Shown one piece after another: positions 14,375-22,743 of a stretch of DNA of 23,581 bases. The number at the start of each line of letters is the position of its first letter. Within the stretch, counting starts at the first letter, position 1. Location of the stretch: contig UQVJ01000019.1 in assembly GCA_900544455.1 (NCBI GenBank), positions 1 to 23,581 on the forward strand, given 5' to 3'. Origin of the DNA: an uncultured Eggerthella sp. Its GTDB lineage: Bacteria > Actinomycetota > Coriobacteriia > Coriobacteriales > Eggerthellaceae. The notes below the pieces were generated by a model, which was given only the letters and a program-made list of their open reading frames with translations, had not been told where the DNA came from and searched no databases. The position numbers and the translations under genes are program-made.

Positions 14375-16549
14375 CTAAATCTCCAAAGCTTTACGGGCGG
14401 CGGACACCGCATCGCCATCGGGGTAGAAATCGGGGCTTACACTGCTCATCAGCTCCTGCGGAACCGTTTGAAGCTGCGCAAGGCTGCTCATGGGAAGCAG
14501 GATCTTCTTTGCTCCCGCGTTCTTCGCCACACGGAAAATATCCTCCAAATCGCGCAGTTCATCCATACTGCCAGACATGCGCAAAATACCCGGAATAACC
14601 AGCGAAGCCGCTACCGGACGCCCACATGCCGCCGAACATAAGCCCACGAACTCCGCCAAAGAAACCTCCGCCGAAAGGCCCTTTTTCTGCAGGTCGTTGA
14701 AGAACATCAGGTAATCGTAAGCGCCTGCACGCACGCCCAACGCAACCTTGTTGGCGTTGTTGCCGAAGTACTTGAACGCCGCCTCAATACCATCGTTAAC
14801 TGCGCGGTTATAGCCCAGCCCTTCTGTTTCGAGCTTAAAATCGCCTGCAACTGCCTTGTTTTCAAGCTTGTACACTGCCATTTCGCCTTCGATGGAATGC
14901 CCCACGGCGAACACATGACCCGCCTGCAAGGGGCCATCAGGCACCAGAGCGCTCTTCGACTGCTCGGGCACATACACCACATGATTCTCGGCAGGATTCT
15001 CCACGTCGATGTAGCCAAGGTTCACGTCGATGAACTCAACACCCGCCATAATCTTCAGCTGCTCTTTCACGCGGCGGCGGCCCTCGACAGCGTACCCCAT
15101 GAGCATCCGCACATCTTCCTTGGTCATGTTTTCGTCTGGAAACAAAAGCTTGGCCATACCGCTGAAGGTTTTGCGCACGCCAATTTCATCGCGCTTGTTG
15201 AAATCGCTGTTCAAACGGAAGTAATCATCCGCCAAATGCGTGAAATCGCGCTTACGCATTTCATGGCAAAACTCACTTAGGCAGTCGGTGATAAGCCCGT
15301 AGTGGCCAGTGAGCAAATCGCTGCGCATCTTGGGCACTTCCCAGCCGGGCAGGTACAAGTGAATGCGGTCGAAGAACGCCGAATCGTTGTTGAATTCGGG
15401 CGGAAACGGCTGGAACAAGTGCGTGGTTTTCAGGACGCTCTGAGGCGTGTCGTTGATATTTCCCTCGAACACCATGGAAGCGTCGGCATTCAGCTGATCT
15501 TTGCCGCGTGCGAACGATCCGGATGCCATGTAATCCTTCAGAATCTGAATGGCGTTCATATCCTTAAAGCGCATACCCGCCACTTCATCGAACGTAACGC
15601 AGTCCCAGTTGCCTACCAAACCAGCACGCGCTAGCGAATCGGCGCGGGCGTTGGCATTCATACGACCAAACAAGTTCGCTGTGGTGGTTTGTCCGCCTGA
15701 CATAAGAATGGAATACGGCGAGATCTCCTTATACACATGGCTCTTGCCGGTACCGCGCGGACCCAGCTCGCACAGGTTGTAGTTATGCTCCACCAGCGGC
15801 ACCATACGCGCAATGAAATGCAGCTTCTGCTTGAGCTTCAGCGCAGCGGGCTCATAGCCGCAACTACGTAGCAGCAAATCCATCCATTCCTCGGCCGTAA
15901 ACTCACTGCGCAGCGCAATCATGCCATCCAAATCGAGATTAGGCATCTGAATAGGCTTCAGACTCACTACATGGAAGGGGCTGTCCTGCGGGCCGCGCTT
16001 GCGGCTTTTCTTCTTTGATTTAGGCTTCGGCGCGTCATCGAAAAAATCCGCCAGCGCATCTTCATCGGCATCTTCGGGCTGCAGGTACTCAATGCGCAGA
16101 ATGCACCAAATACCACCCTGTAGGATCTTCGCATAGTTGCGCACATATTCGGCAGGCATCACGAATGGCTCAATGGCAAGGTTACTGAAACTCGCCACAT
16201 AAATGTCTTCGTATTCGTCGAGCTTAGCGTGAACCTTGTCAATGATGGTGTACTGGCCCAGCTCCTTGATCTTCGACTTAATGGCTTCGCTTTCATCAGG
16301 GCGCACGTAGTTTTCGGTAAGGATCTTACGAATGCGCTCGATGCCCTGCGCCACCATCTCGTCATCTTCCGTAGAGCAGTACATGCCCAGCAGATACTCC
16401 AGCACAAAGGTTGGCACGTTGGCACCGCGCTTCATCAGCGCCGTTAAATCCTTGCGCACGATTTTGCCGGGGAAATTCGCCACGACTTTTTCATCAAGCG
16501 TGTCCAGCTCAAGCACGGGTATCGTCGACTTCTTCTTTTCTTCTTCCAT
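14375..16549 (-). CDS. brxL: BREX system Lon protease-like protein BrxL
   Basis: A 724-residue protein matching BrxL of type 1 and type 4 BREX phage-defence systems. The N-terminal part (to about 240) is the BrxL-specific region with a lysine-rich linker (KPKSKKKSRKRGP). The AAA+ domain has Walker A GPRGTGKS (263-270) and Walker B WDCVTFDE (315-322). The C-terminal Lon-like domain (about 540-724) contains GLSAE (624-628), which aligns with the serine motif of Lon. Where Lon has GGLKEK I see RDLEDI, so the catalytic lysine appears replaced. BrxL AAA+ rings are known to resemble MCM helicases and bind DNA. The ATG has AAAGG eight bases upstream. A strong hairpin separates it from pglZ. Confidence 0.93.
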   Translation of the reverse strand: MEEEKKKSTIPVLELDTLDEKVVANFPGKIVRKDLTALMKRGANVPTFVLEYLLGMYCSTEDDEMVAQGIERIRKILTENYVRPDESEAIKSKIKELGQYTIIDKVHAKLDEYEDIYVASFSNLAIEPFVMPAEYVRNYAKILQGGIWCILRIEYLQPEDADEDALADFFDDAPKPKSKKKSRKRGPQDSPFHVVSLKPIQMPNLDLDGMIALRSEFTAEEWMDLLLRSCGYEPAALKLKQKLHFIARMVPLVEHNYNLCELGPRGTGKSHVYKEISPYSILMSGGQTTTANLFGRMNANARADSLARAGLVGNWDCVTFDEVAGMRFKDMNAIQILKDYMASGSFARGKDQLNADASMVFEGNINDTPQSVLKTTHLFQPFPPEFNNDSAFFDRIHLYLPGWEVPKMRSDLLTGHYGLITDCLSEFCHEMRKRDFTHLADDYFRLNSDFNKRDEIGVRKTFSGMAKLLFPDENMTKEDVRMLMGYAVEGRRRVKEQLKIMAGVEFIDVNLGYIDVENPAENHVVYVPEQSKSALVPDGPLQAGHVFAVGHSIEGEMAVYKLENKAVAGDFKLETEGLGYNRAVNDGIEAAFKYFGNNANKVALGVRAGAYDYLMFFNDLQKKGLSAEVSLAEFVGLCSAACGRPVAASLVIPGILRMSGSMDELRDLEDIFRVAKNAGAKKILLPMSSLAQLQTVPQELMSSVSPDFYPDGDAVSAARKALEI

Positions 16550-16573
16550 TGCTTATGCCTTTACTATCGAAAG

Positions 16574-16616
16574 CGCTTACCGCCGCCCCGCTCGAAACCG
16601 AGCGGCGGCAAGCGTG
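16574..16616 (-). promoter_or_regulatory. Strong hairpin between pglZ and brxL
   Basis: CCGCTCG (16588-16594) and CGAGCGG (16599-16605) form a perfect 7-bp stem with loop AAAC. After a small bulge it extends through GCCG/CGGC (16582-16585, 16606-16609) and CGCTT/AAGCG (16574-16578, 16610-16614). It fills most of the 67-base gap and abuts the pglZ stop. There is no T-tract, so an attenuator, mRNA processing site or 3' end protector is likelier than a full terminator. Confidence 0.5.
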
Positions 16617-19316
16617 CTAAAACCCAAAATCTATCGGAGCGAATGAAACCTCTATGCGGTATTCTTCGCGCCAGGCAATGGTGCCGGTTTTCTTATCGCG
16701 CGCCACCAAGTAATACGCATCTTTTGCCGAAAAGCTCAGATCAGAGCGCAAGTTAAACCGCACTTCCAGCACACGGTCTTGCGGGTTTTCCGACGTTCTA
16801 TCGGCATGCGCCTTCACCACCGTGCTCACTTCGTTGCCTGAAGCATCGGTGAACGCCAGCTCGTATTCGCACGGCAGCGTTTTCTCTACCGCCGGTTCGT
16901 TCTGGATAAGCTTTATGCGGAACAGCGAATTGGTAATGCGCCGAGTATCGTCAAGCACGCGCAGCGTGGCAAACTGCGTGTCCTCGAATTCTTTGGAACG
17001 CGCATTGACCTTGCGGAACCCCACCACAGGCACGCACATTTCCTGCAAGCTTACGCCACCATGCACATAACGCGAGGTGCCGCCGGGACGCTTGATGCGC
17101 ACGCTTTGGCGCGGAGCCAACCCTACATATTCGCCGCCCCCAAGGGCGTCCATATTCATGCGGATGAACAGCATGGCATCGGGGTTTCCTGCACCGAACC
17201 AACTTTTCAGCTGGGCAGACTGAGCAACCATATGGCGTTTCCCCGAAATGGCCTCTGCTTCCGGCAAGGCGCTTTTGCCCACGCGTTGGCACTCCTCTAA
17301 TTCGTGGCGGGTGTACAAAAAGCCATGATCAGCGGTAATTACCACACGCGCAGCGGGCACATCGGTGCACACGCGGCGTGCCAAAGCGCACAATTCCTCA
17401 ACCGTATCGGCGCACGCGTCGAACACGTCCTGCTCGGTTGCGGGCTTTTCGCCGGTGGCGTCGATTTTATTGTGGTACAGGTACACCAGCTCTGCATCTT
17501 TCAGCAGGGCCTTTCGCTGGGCACTTGGCATTTCCAAGTACTGCGATGCCCGCAGGGCACGCGCCGTGGAGCGCACTGTTTGCAGCACCGCTTCGCGCTG
17601 TTCGGTGGTTACGGTAGGCTTTTCATCTGCGAAAACGGCACCCTGCTCCCAATTCAGCGAAAGCGCTTTCTGCGGCAAAAGAGCCGACATGCCGAACTCC
17701 GTTACTGTAGGGAACGTTGCCTGCATGCTGCCCAGCTTCACCTTGCCGCCGCGTTCACGGTTCAGGGTTGCAGCAATCTCGCACGCAACCTCGTAACGCA
17801 GCGCATCGGACACTACAACCACCGTTGTTTTCATGTCGGAGTATTCGGGCAACGTTTCCCAGAAGAATTTCCGCTGCTGCGGCACGCCCTCCACAAAGCC
17901 GTGCGCTTCCCATTGCTGCGAAGCGGCATTCGTCCAGCAATGACACGACTTGGCCAAGAACCAGTTTTCGTACAGGCCTTCCGCCCAGTCGACAACGGTA
18001 CGCGATGCTTCCTCCAACGCCGGAATACCCGCTTTTTGGCAGGCAGAATACGCCACGCACAGCTTTCGGTACTGCATATCCATATGCCACCAGTCTTGTG
18101 TATAGGCAGCCCACACCTCTTGCGCATTCGCCAGGCCAAACGCATCTGCGTGCTTCTGCTCGAATTCCTGCATGCCAATAGCGGCTTCCAGCATTTCGAA
18201 ATAAGCGGAAACGCGCCTGTACCAGGCCAAATCCTTACGGCGAGCAATAACAGCACGCGCTTCTTCCGCACGGTTGGAGCCACCTGCAACAGAGGCAAAC
18301 AGCTGTTGCAGAAGAGCTTCGTTCACACAGGGGAACACATCGCATTCCATAATGCTGGCAAGCGGAAGGGCAGCGAAGCGAGCAGGCAGTCCGCACTCGC
18401 TTTCCACCGGGCGGCACACTTCGAACAAGTCTTCCGCCGCAGAAGGTTCACGGTCCCATTCCTTTACCACCGCCAGGCAAAACGGTGCGTACTGCTTGGC
18501 AATATGCGCCTCCAGACCCGAAAGCGCGCCTTCGGGCATAACGTGCGAAGCCGCCGTTAACAGAAGGTGCGCAGCAAATTCGCTCATCGAGTCTCGTTCG
18601 GCGATGGCGCCCTGGAAACCCGTGCGGCGAGCAACCAAGTCCACCAAGGTTTCTTCCACGTTGAACTTTGTCAACAGCTGCTGCGCCTCTTCAAAGCCCG
18701 AATGCAGCAACAGCTGCAAATATGCGCGCGCCACAAAGGCAACGCTTGCCTGTTCGGGTTGCGTGGCGCCAAGCAGTACCGCCAAAATGCCCAGATCAAC
18801 GTCCTCACCCGATGCGGGAGCGGGCATTACCGCAGAAAAATGCTTGATGCGCGTTTGCGCTGCAAAGAACTTCTTGTGCTTTTGCAGCGCTTCGCGCACT
18901 GCGCCGGAATCGGCGGCACCAATTTGGTCTGCCAAAAGCGAGAAATAATCAGCCTGAAAATGATCAGCATACAGCTCAACATCGGCAAGCCAATCGCCTT
19001 CCGCAACGCCACGGGGCTGCTTGCGGTACAGCAAAATATCGTTTGCGGCATCTTCGCGGTTCACCAGGCGCTTTACCGCGAACATCACGCCATCTTCAGC
19101 TTTCACGAAACGAACGGCACGCGGGAAATCCCCGCTAGCAGGCATAACGCCATCGACAACACCCGCATCATCGAAACCCCGTTGCGCAAGACCATCGAAC
19201 TGCTCTTCAAATTCGCCATCTGCATCATGCCACACCACAATGCGCCGCTGAGCGCACTCCCCCAACGGCTCTGCAAACCGCTGCTTCAGCTGCTCTATCA
19301 CATCAATTTGGGACAT
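16617..19316 (-). CDS. pglZ: BREX-1 system phosphatase PglZ, type A
   Basis: An 899-residue protein of the PglZ family, the hallmark of BREX and Pgl systems, with an alkaline-phosphatase-like fold. The N-terminus RRIVVWHDADGEFEEQFDGL (24-43) is typical of type A PglZ. The catalytic domain shows VVVVSDALRYEV (499-510, metal ligand D504), the candidate threonine nucleophile region FPTVTEFGMSALLP (535-548, T538) and TADHGFLYT (661-669) with the second metal site. Length is normal and no motif is lost, so the enzyme looks intact. The substrate in BREX is not established. The ATG lies three bases after the preceding stop; GGAG is nine bases before it. Confidence 0.95.
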   Translation of the reverse strand: MSQIDVIEQLKQRFAEPLGECAQRRIVVWHDADGEFEEQFDGLAQRGFDDAGVVDGVMPASGDFPRAVRFVKAEDGVMFAVKRLVNREDAANDILLYRKQPRGVAEGDWLADVELYADHFQADYFSLLADQIGAADSGAVREALQKHKKFFAAQTRIKHFSAVMPAPASGEDVDLGILAVLLGATQPEQASVAFVARAYLQLLLHSGFEEAQQLLTKFNVEETLVDLVARRTGFQGAIAERDSMSEFAAHLLLTAASHVMPEGALSGLEAHIAKQYAPFCLAVVKEWDREPSAAEDLFEVCRPVESECGLPARFAALPLASIMECDVFPCVNEALLQQLFASVAGGSNRAEEARAVIARRKDLAWYRRVSAYFEMLEAAIGMQEFEQKHADAFGLANAQEVWAAYTQDWWHMDMQYRKLCVAYSACQKAGIPALEEASRTVVDWAEGLYENWFLAKSCHCWTNAASQQWEAHGFVEGVPQQRKFFWETLPEYSDMKTTVVVVSDALRYEVACEIAATLNRERGGKVKLGSMQATFPTVTEFGMSALLPQKALSLNWEQGAVFADEKPTVTTEQREAVLQTVRSTARALRASQYLEMPSAQRKALLKDAELVYLYHNKIDATGEKPATEQDVFDACADTVEELCALARRVCTDVPAARVVITADHGFLYTRHELEECQRVGKSALPEAEAISGKRHMVAQSAQLKSWFGAGNPDAMLFIRMNMDALGGGEYVGLAPRQSVRIKRPGGTSRYVHGGVSLQEMCVPVVGFRKVNARSKEFEDTQFATLRVLDDTRRITNSLFRIKLIQNEPAVEKTLPCEYELAFTDASGNEVSTVVKAHADRTSENPQDRVLEVRFNLRSDLSFSAKDAYYLVARDKKTGTIAWREEYRIEVSFAPIDFGF

Positions 19317-19319
19317 AGA

Positions 19320-19799
19320 CTATTTCTCCGGTTGGCCTTCAGCTCGCGAGGAAATGCTCTGCATTGCCTCAACTAAGCGCTGCGCCTCTTCAAAATAGCC
19401 CCGGATATCACCGTTGTCGTCTTCATAGGCATCGTTAATAGCGTCCTCAAGGTCACGCATCACACAGGTAAGCTTCTTAAGCAAAACCTGAGAACTATTA
19501 ATCTTTGAACGGTCTTCTGGAAAAATGACCAAAATGCCATCCAGCTCAACGCCGAGATCCCTAAAAGAGATAGACCCATACATCTCATCCAACTTATGGG
19601 TCAGCTTAGACAAATTGGAGTAATAGAGATCGTCATCGTCTTCGGTAAGGATTTCAGGATGCCTGGACTCAAATTCATCCAAGACACTGTTCCTAAGAAC
19701 CGCCCTGACGCCATAGCAGTCCATGACATTTGACTCGTCTGCCCTTGCATTTTCAAATGATTTGGCAAGCTCCTCTTCAAGCGTCTTCTCATCCATCAT
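19320..19799 (-). CDS. Hypothetical acidic protein between pglX-C and pglZ
   Basis: A 159-residue, strongly acidic and probably helical protein (MMDEKTLEEELAKSFENARA at the start, EDDDDLYYSN in the middle). No family is recognised. ATG at 19799 has AAAGGTG five to six bases upstream; an in-frame GTG at 19808 is less likely. It starts 15 bases after the PglX-like gene and ends three bases before pglZ. Its central part (FRDLGVELDGILVIFPEDRS) looks like a folded core, and the C-terminal helix carries LLKKLTCVMRDLEDAINDAY. Genes between pglX and pglZ in type 1 BREX are usually accessory; a role in the locus is inferred only from position. Confidence 0.78.
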   Translation of the reverse strand: MMDEKTLEEELAKSFENARADESNVMDCYGVRAVLRNSVLDEFESRHPEILTEDDDDLYYSNLSKLTHKLDEMYGSISFRDLGVELDGILVIFPEDRSKINSSQVLLKKLTCVMRDLEDAINDAYEDDNGDIRGYFEEAQRLVEAMQSISSRAEGQPEK

Positions 19800-19814
19800 C
19801 AGGATCACCTTTCC

Positions 19815-20789
19815 TTACTTAATCTTTGCCAGCACGTCTTGGAATTTGGCGTAGTTCACTTTCACGCCATCGTCTAAGTCGATTTCAATCATCTGATCCG
19901 CCAAGTGGTGCAACTTTTCTTCGAAAGCAGTTGCCTCGGTTAGCTGGTCGTTTAGCTTCTTGATGCGTTTATCCAACTTTACGCGGGCGCCCTTTTCCGC
20001 CGTTGCAAGTTCGTTTTCCGCAAACTCGATCTGGGTGCGATAACGATCTTGCTGCTGATGCACATATTCAGTACGCACACACGCCAGCAAATCGGGCTGG
20101 TAACGATGCATATAGACAAGTGCCCGAAAACCCGCCTTCTTGCCGGAGTCGAACAGCCAATAAATAGGGCGCTTCTTGTACGTTTTACAGTGGTCCTTGT
20201 AGAATTCCTTCAGGAAGTACTGGCGAATAACCTGACGAGGTGAGCCCTTGCCACCCAACGCATCGGCAATGAACTGCAGGTTCTGCTCCAGCGTTTCTAC
20301 GCCATACACCGCTTCAACGAACACGACGAAACGGCCCACGATGTCGTCGCCGAAATACTCTTCATCGGTGATAGGGATTGCATTGTCGTCATCAGGCATG
20401 AAAGTAACATTGTTCGGGTCGGGCATCTTTGCCAGGTAGTTTTCCAACGTGTCGCCCTGATCGGCAAGCACTAAGCCGTCAACATCCAACGAATAGCGAC
20501 CGAACATGCAGCCCACCGCATAGCTAATTAAGCTGGTAATTTCATCGCGCTTGGTGCGCACATATTTGTTGCCTTTGTACGACTCAGGGATTTCCTCTTC
20601 GGTATCGAAAATCTTTGCCACCGAAACGTACTTATCCTCGACCTCGATAGGCACCTCGCCAACCATGTTGTAGATTTCAGCGAAAATACGGTTCAACTCT
20701 TCCTCGTTAGCGCGAAGCTGCTCAAACCGCTCGTTTACCTCTTTCTTTCGAGCTTCATATTTATCTGCAAGAAGTGTTGCCACAATCAT
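19815..20789 (-). CDS. pglX: PglX C-terminal region as a stand-alone protein (methyltransferase part absent)
   Basis: A 324-residue protein that matches only the last third of BREX-1 adenine methyltransferase PglX, which normally has about 1,100-1,250 residues. Characteristic segments are LRANEEELNRIFAEIYNMV, SLISYAVGCMFGRYSLDVDG, RPIYWLFDSGKKAGFRALVY, YMHRYQPD and the terminal DLDDGVKVNYAKFQDVLAKI. The SAM-binding motif and NPPY catalytic motif lie in the missing N-terminal part, so it cannot methylate DNA alone. I chose ATG at 20789 (GGGG three bases before, a short spacing); GTG at 20783 is better spaced. The frame runs back without a stop to a TGA at 20799-20801, the end of the 492-residue gene. 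It is either a remnant or a separate specificity or scaffold subunit. Confidence 0.85.
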   Translation of the reverse strand: MIVATLLADKYEARKKEVNERFEQLRANEEELNRIFAEIYNMVGEVPIEVEDKYVSVAKIFDTEEEIPESYKGNKYVRTKRDEITSLISYAVGCMFGRYSLDVDGLVLADQGDTLENYLAKMPDPNNVTFMPDDDNAIPITDEEYFGDDIVGRFVVFVEAVYGVETLEQNLQFIADALGGKGSPRQVIRQYFLKEFYKDHCKTYKKRPIYWLFDSGKKAGFRALVYMHRYQPDLLACVRTEYVHQQQDRYRTQIEFAENELATAEKGARVKLDKRIKKLNDQLTEATAFEEKLHHLADQMIEIDLDDGVKVNYAKFQDVLAKIK

Positions 20790-20798
20790 CAACCCCAA

Positions 20799-22277
20799 TC
20801 AATAACGCCAAACGCTGTTTTCCCAATCAAATTTGTCGTATTCGGAAAACACTTTCTGAATCATAAAATTAATTTGATGACATGGATTTTCTAGAAAGTA
20901 CGAACCAGCCTCGAGCTCAGCAGACCTGAGTTTATAAGTACAACCTTTCGACCCATCAATTCGTCGAACGTAATACTCGTCCGCAAGCCATTCCATAATG
21001 CGCTCGCACTTATAGCCAACATCACCAGTTAACTCGACTATGAATTTGCCAACCTCCTCTGAAGCAACGGGCCGCTGCATATCCGCCATATAAAGTAAAA
21101 CGGACGAGGATAAGAGGATGAATTTGGTTTTGTTTTCAGCATCGGCCTCGGTGGTGAACTCCCTGAATCTCTCTTTGCGAGCCTTATAGTTACCAGCTAA
21201 ATCACAAATACGAAGCCAATTTTCAACTTCCTCCCAAGCAATGCGCAGCATGCACCAGCGGTGCACAGATCTCCCCGCCTCGGCAATCTCTGCCATTTTC
21301 GCCTTTTTCTCCCCAAACTTAAACAGCCCTAAACTAGAGAGCTCGGAACTCAGCCTTCTCTTTTCGGCAAGCCTGCTTTCGATATGCTCTTCAAGTTTCG
21401 GAGCCAACTCTCGCACAACCACAAGACCACGCTCTCGAGCCACTTCGATATCGATAGCCGCACTATTTTTTTCGGTTCTATAGCCCTGCTCTACTCTTTT
21501 ATGAACATCAGCCATGGATTCTTTGCTGTTCTCCACCTTGCCTTCAGGGAGATTTCTTGCCGAAGAATCGCCCGGAGAGCCTTCTATCTCGGCAAAGCGC
21601 TCGGAGTCAAGCGTGTTGAGACACGCCTTCAAAGTATCAAGACGCGAGCCACTCTGCTTAGCGACGATGCTAATTTCAGGCGCGCAATCGACATCCATAA
21701 CCAAAATGTCGTCTTGGGCGCCAGGCACCACGTCAACAGATTCATCAAAACATGCATCGGCATCGATACTGCGCGTGGGCAGGAAGTCAACCTTGAATGG
21801 AACGCCCCTGCCAGAACGGGTAAGCTGCCTAAAATCCCAAATCAAACGAGCAGAAAGATTAAAGAAGCATGGGATACCCTGCGCAAGCCGCCTGTCGAAA
21901 AGCACGGCGTAATCGTCGTCGCCCACTTCACGCACTATCAACGCTGAGCCGCATGCTGCCAAATTCGCAAACGTGATTGGTGTTAAATCGCCCTCGGGCA
22001 ACCCCTTTGCAACGCCAGGCGCAATACTCGAACGAGGAATAGCAAACTCTTCATCCGTTTCTATGTTTGTCAGGAAAGCAACGAAATAGTCCAGTGCCTC
22101 TTTGATGTTGTCAAAGTCAGAGTTTTCCGAGACGAACGGCATAAACCCATCGACTTTAGCGGCGTTCACTTGCAAGCCGTTAATGGCATGACGTTTCCCA
22201 TCCCAGGTTATTTCCCCTTCCTGAAAAAACATCCAGTCATCCGAAAGGAACGTCATAAAAAATGCAGCAAAATCCAT
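20799..22277 (-). CDS. Hypothetical protein occupying the position of the PglX N-terminal part
   Basis: A 492-residue protein with no family I can name. The N-terminal half is globular. The middle (about 265-335) is helical and charged, with LSSLGLFKFGEKKAKMAEIA, a short basic motif seen in diverse uncharacterised proteins. Near the C-terminus RPVASEEVGKFIVELTGDVG to YYVRRIDGSKGCTYKL resembles a winged helix with a beta-hairpin wing. No methyltransferase motif (NPPY, DPPY or FxGxG) is present, so it is not the lost half of PglX. The start has AGGAG six bases before the ATG and overlaps the preceding stop (TAAGGAG). It ends in the same frame as the PglX-like gene. Confidence 0.82.
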   Translation of the reverse strand: MDFAAFFMTFLSDDWMFFQEGEITWDGKRHAINGLQVNAAKVDGFMPFVSENSDFDNIKEALDYFVAFLTNIETDEEFAIPRSSIAPGVAKGLPEGDLTPITFANLAACGSALIVREVGDDDYAVLFDRRLAQGIPCFFNLSARLIWDFRQLTRSGRGVPFKVDFLPTRSIDADACFDESVDVVPGAQDDILVMDVDCAPEISIVAKQSGSRLDTLKACLNTLDSERFAEIEGSPGDSSARNLPEGKVENSKESMADVHKRVEQGYRTEKNSAAIDIEVARERGLVVVRELAPKLEEHIESRLAEKRRLSSELSSLGLFKFGEKKAKMAEIAEAGRSVHRWCMLRIAWEEVENWLRICDLAGNYKARKERFREFTTEADAENKTKFILLSSSVLLYMADMQRPVASEEVGKFIVELTGDVGYKCERIMEWLADEYYVRRIDGSKGCTYKLRSAELEAGSYFLENPCHQINFMIQKVFSEYDKFDWENSVWRY

Positions 22278-22287
22278 AGCTATCTCC

Positions 22288-22695
22288 TTAAACGGTGTGG
22301 GGTTGGGTAGGAGTCATTTCTAAAAGCCGTTTCACGACTTGGGATTGGGCGGTTTTGCGGAACGGACGCGGACGTTCCATTTCCTGAAGCTTCATTAAGC
22401 TAGTGAATAGTCGCCTCTGCGAAGGATACAAGACGAAAATGCCCAGCCCATCTGCGGTTATTGTAAAACCTGATGACTTTCTCATTTCCGCTTGCAAAGT
22501 GTTGAAAGAGCCACCCTTCCAACCCAATTCGGAAAAAGGAATTCCCTTAGCTGAAGTGTCCCGAACTGGGGTTTCCCACACATAAAACTGAACCAACCTC
22601 TGCAGATTCTTGTCGTTACCCAGGGAAATCTTTTGCTTAAAAGTCCACTTACATGCCATAGCCATCGCCCAGCCTAAAAGACATGCAGTGTCCAT
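22288..22695 (-). CDS. Small hypothetical protein
   Basis: A protein of about 135 residues if the ATG at 22695 is used; an in-frame TTG at 22704 and ATGs at 22659 and 22653 are alternatives, and none has a clear ribosome-binding site. The core ACKWTFKQKISLGNDKNLQR, VQFYVWETPVRDTSAKGIPF and FTITADGLGIFVLYPSQRR looks like a small beta-rich domain; the C-terminal RPFRKTAQSQVVKRLLE is basic and helical. No family is recognised. It ends ten bases before the 492-residue gene, whose ribosome-binding site overlaps its stop, so the two are coupled. Confidence 0.65.
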   Translation of the reverse strand: MDTACLLGWAMAMACKWTFKQKISLGNDKNLQRLVQFYVWETPVRDTSAKGIPFSELGWKGGSFNTLQAEMRKSSGFTITADGLGIFVLYPSQRRLFTSLMKLQEMERPRPFRKTAQSQVVKRLLEMTPTQPHTV

Positions 22696-22743
22696 AAAGG
22701 TCAAAAGGAGCCTCTACGGGTTTTCTGGCAACAAGGCATAGCA

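Noticed and set aside
17304..18560. A 418-codon plus-strand frame
   Set aside because: It is antisense to pglZ, with composition typical of reverse-strand shadows.
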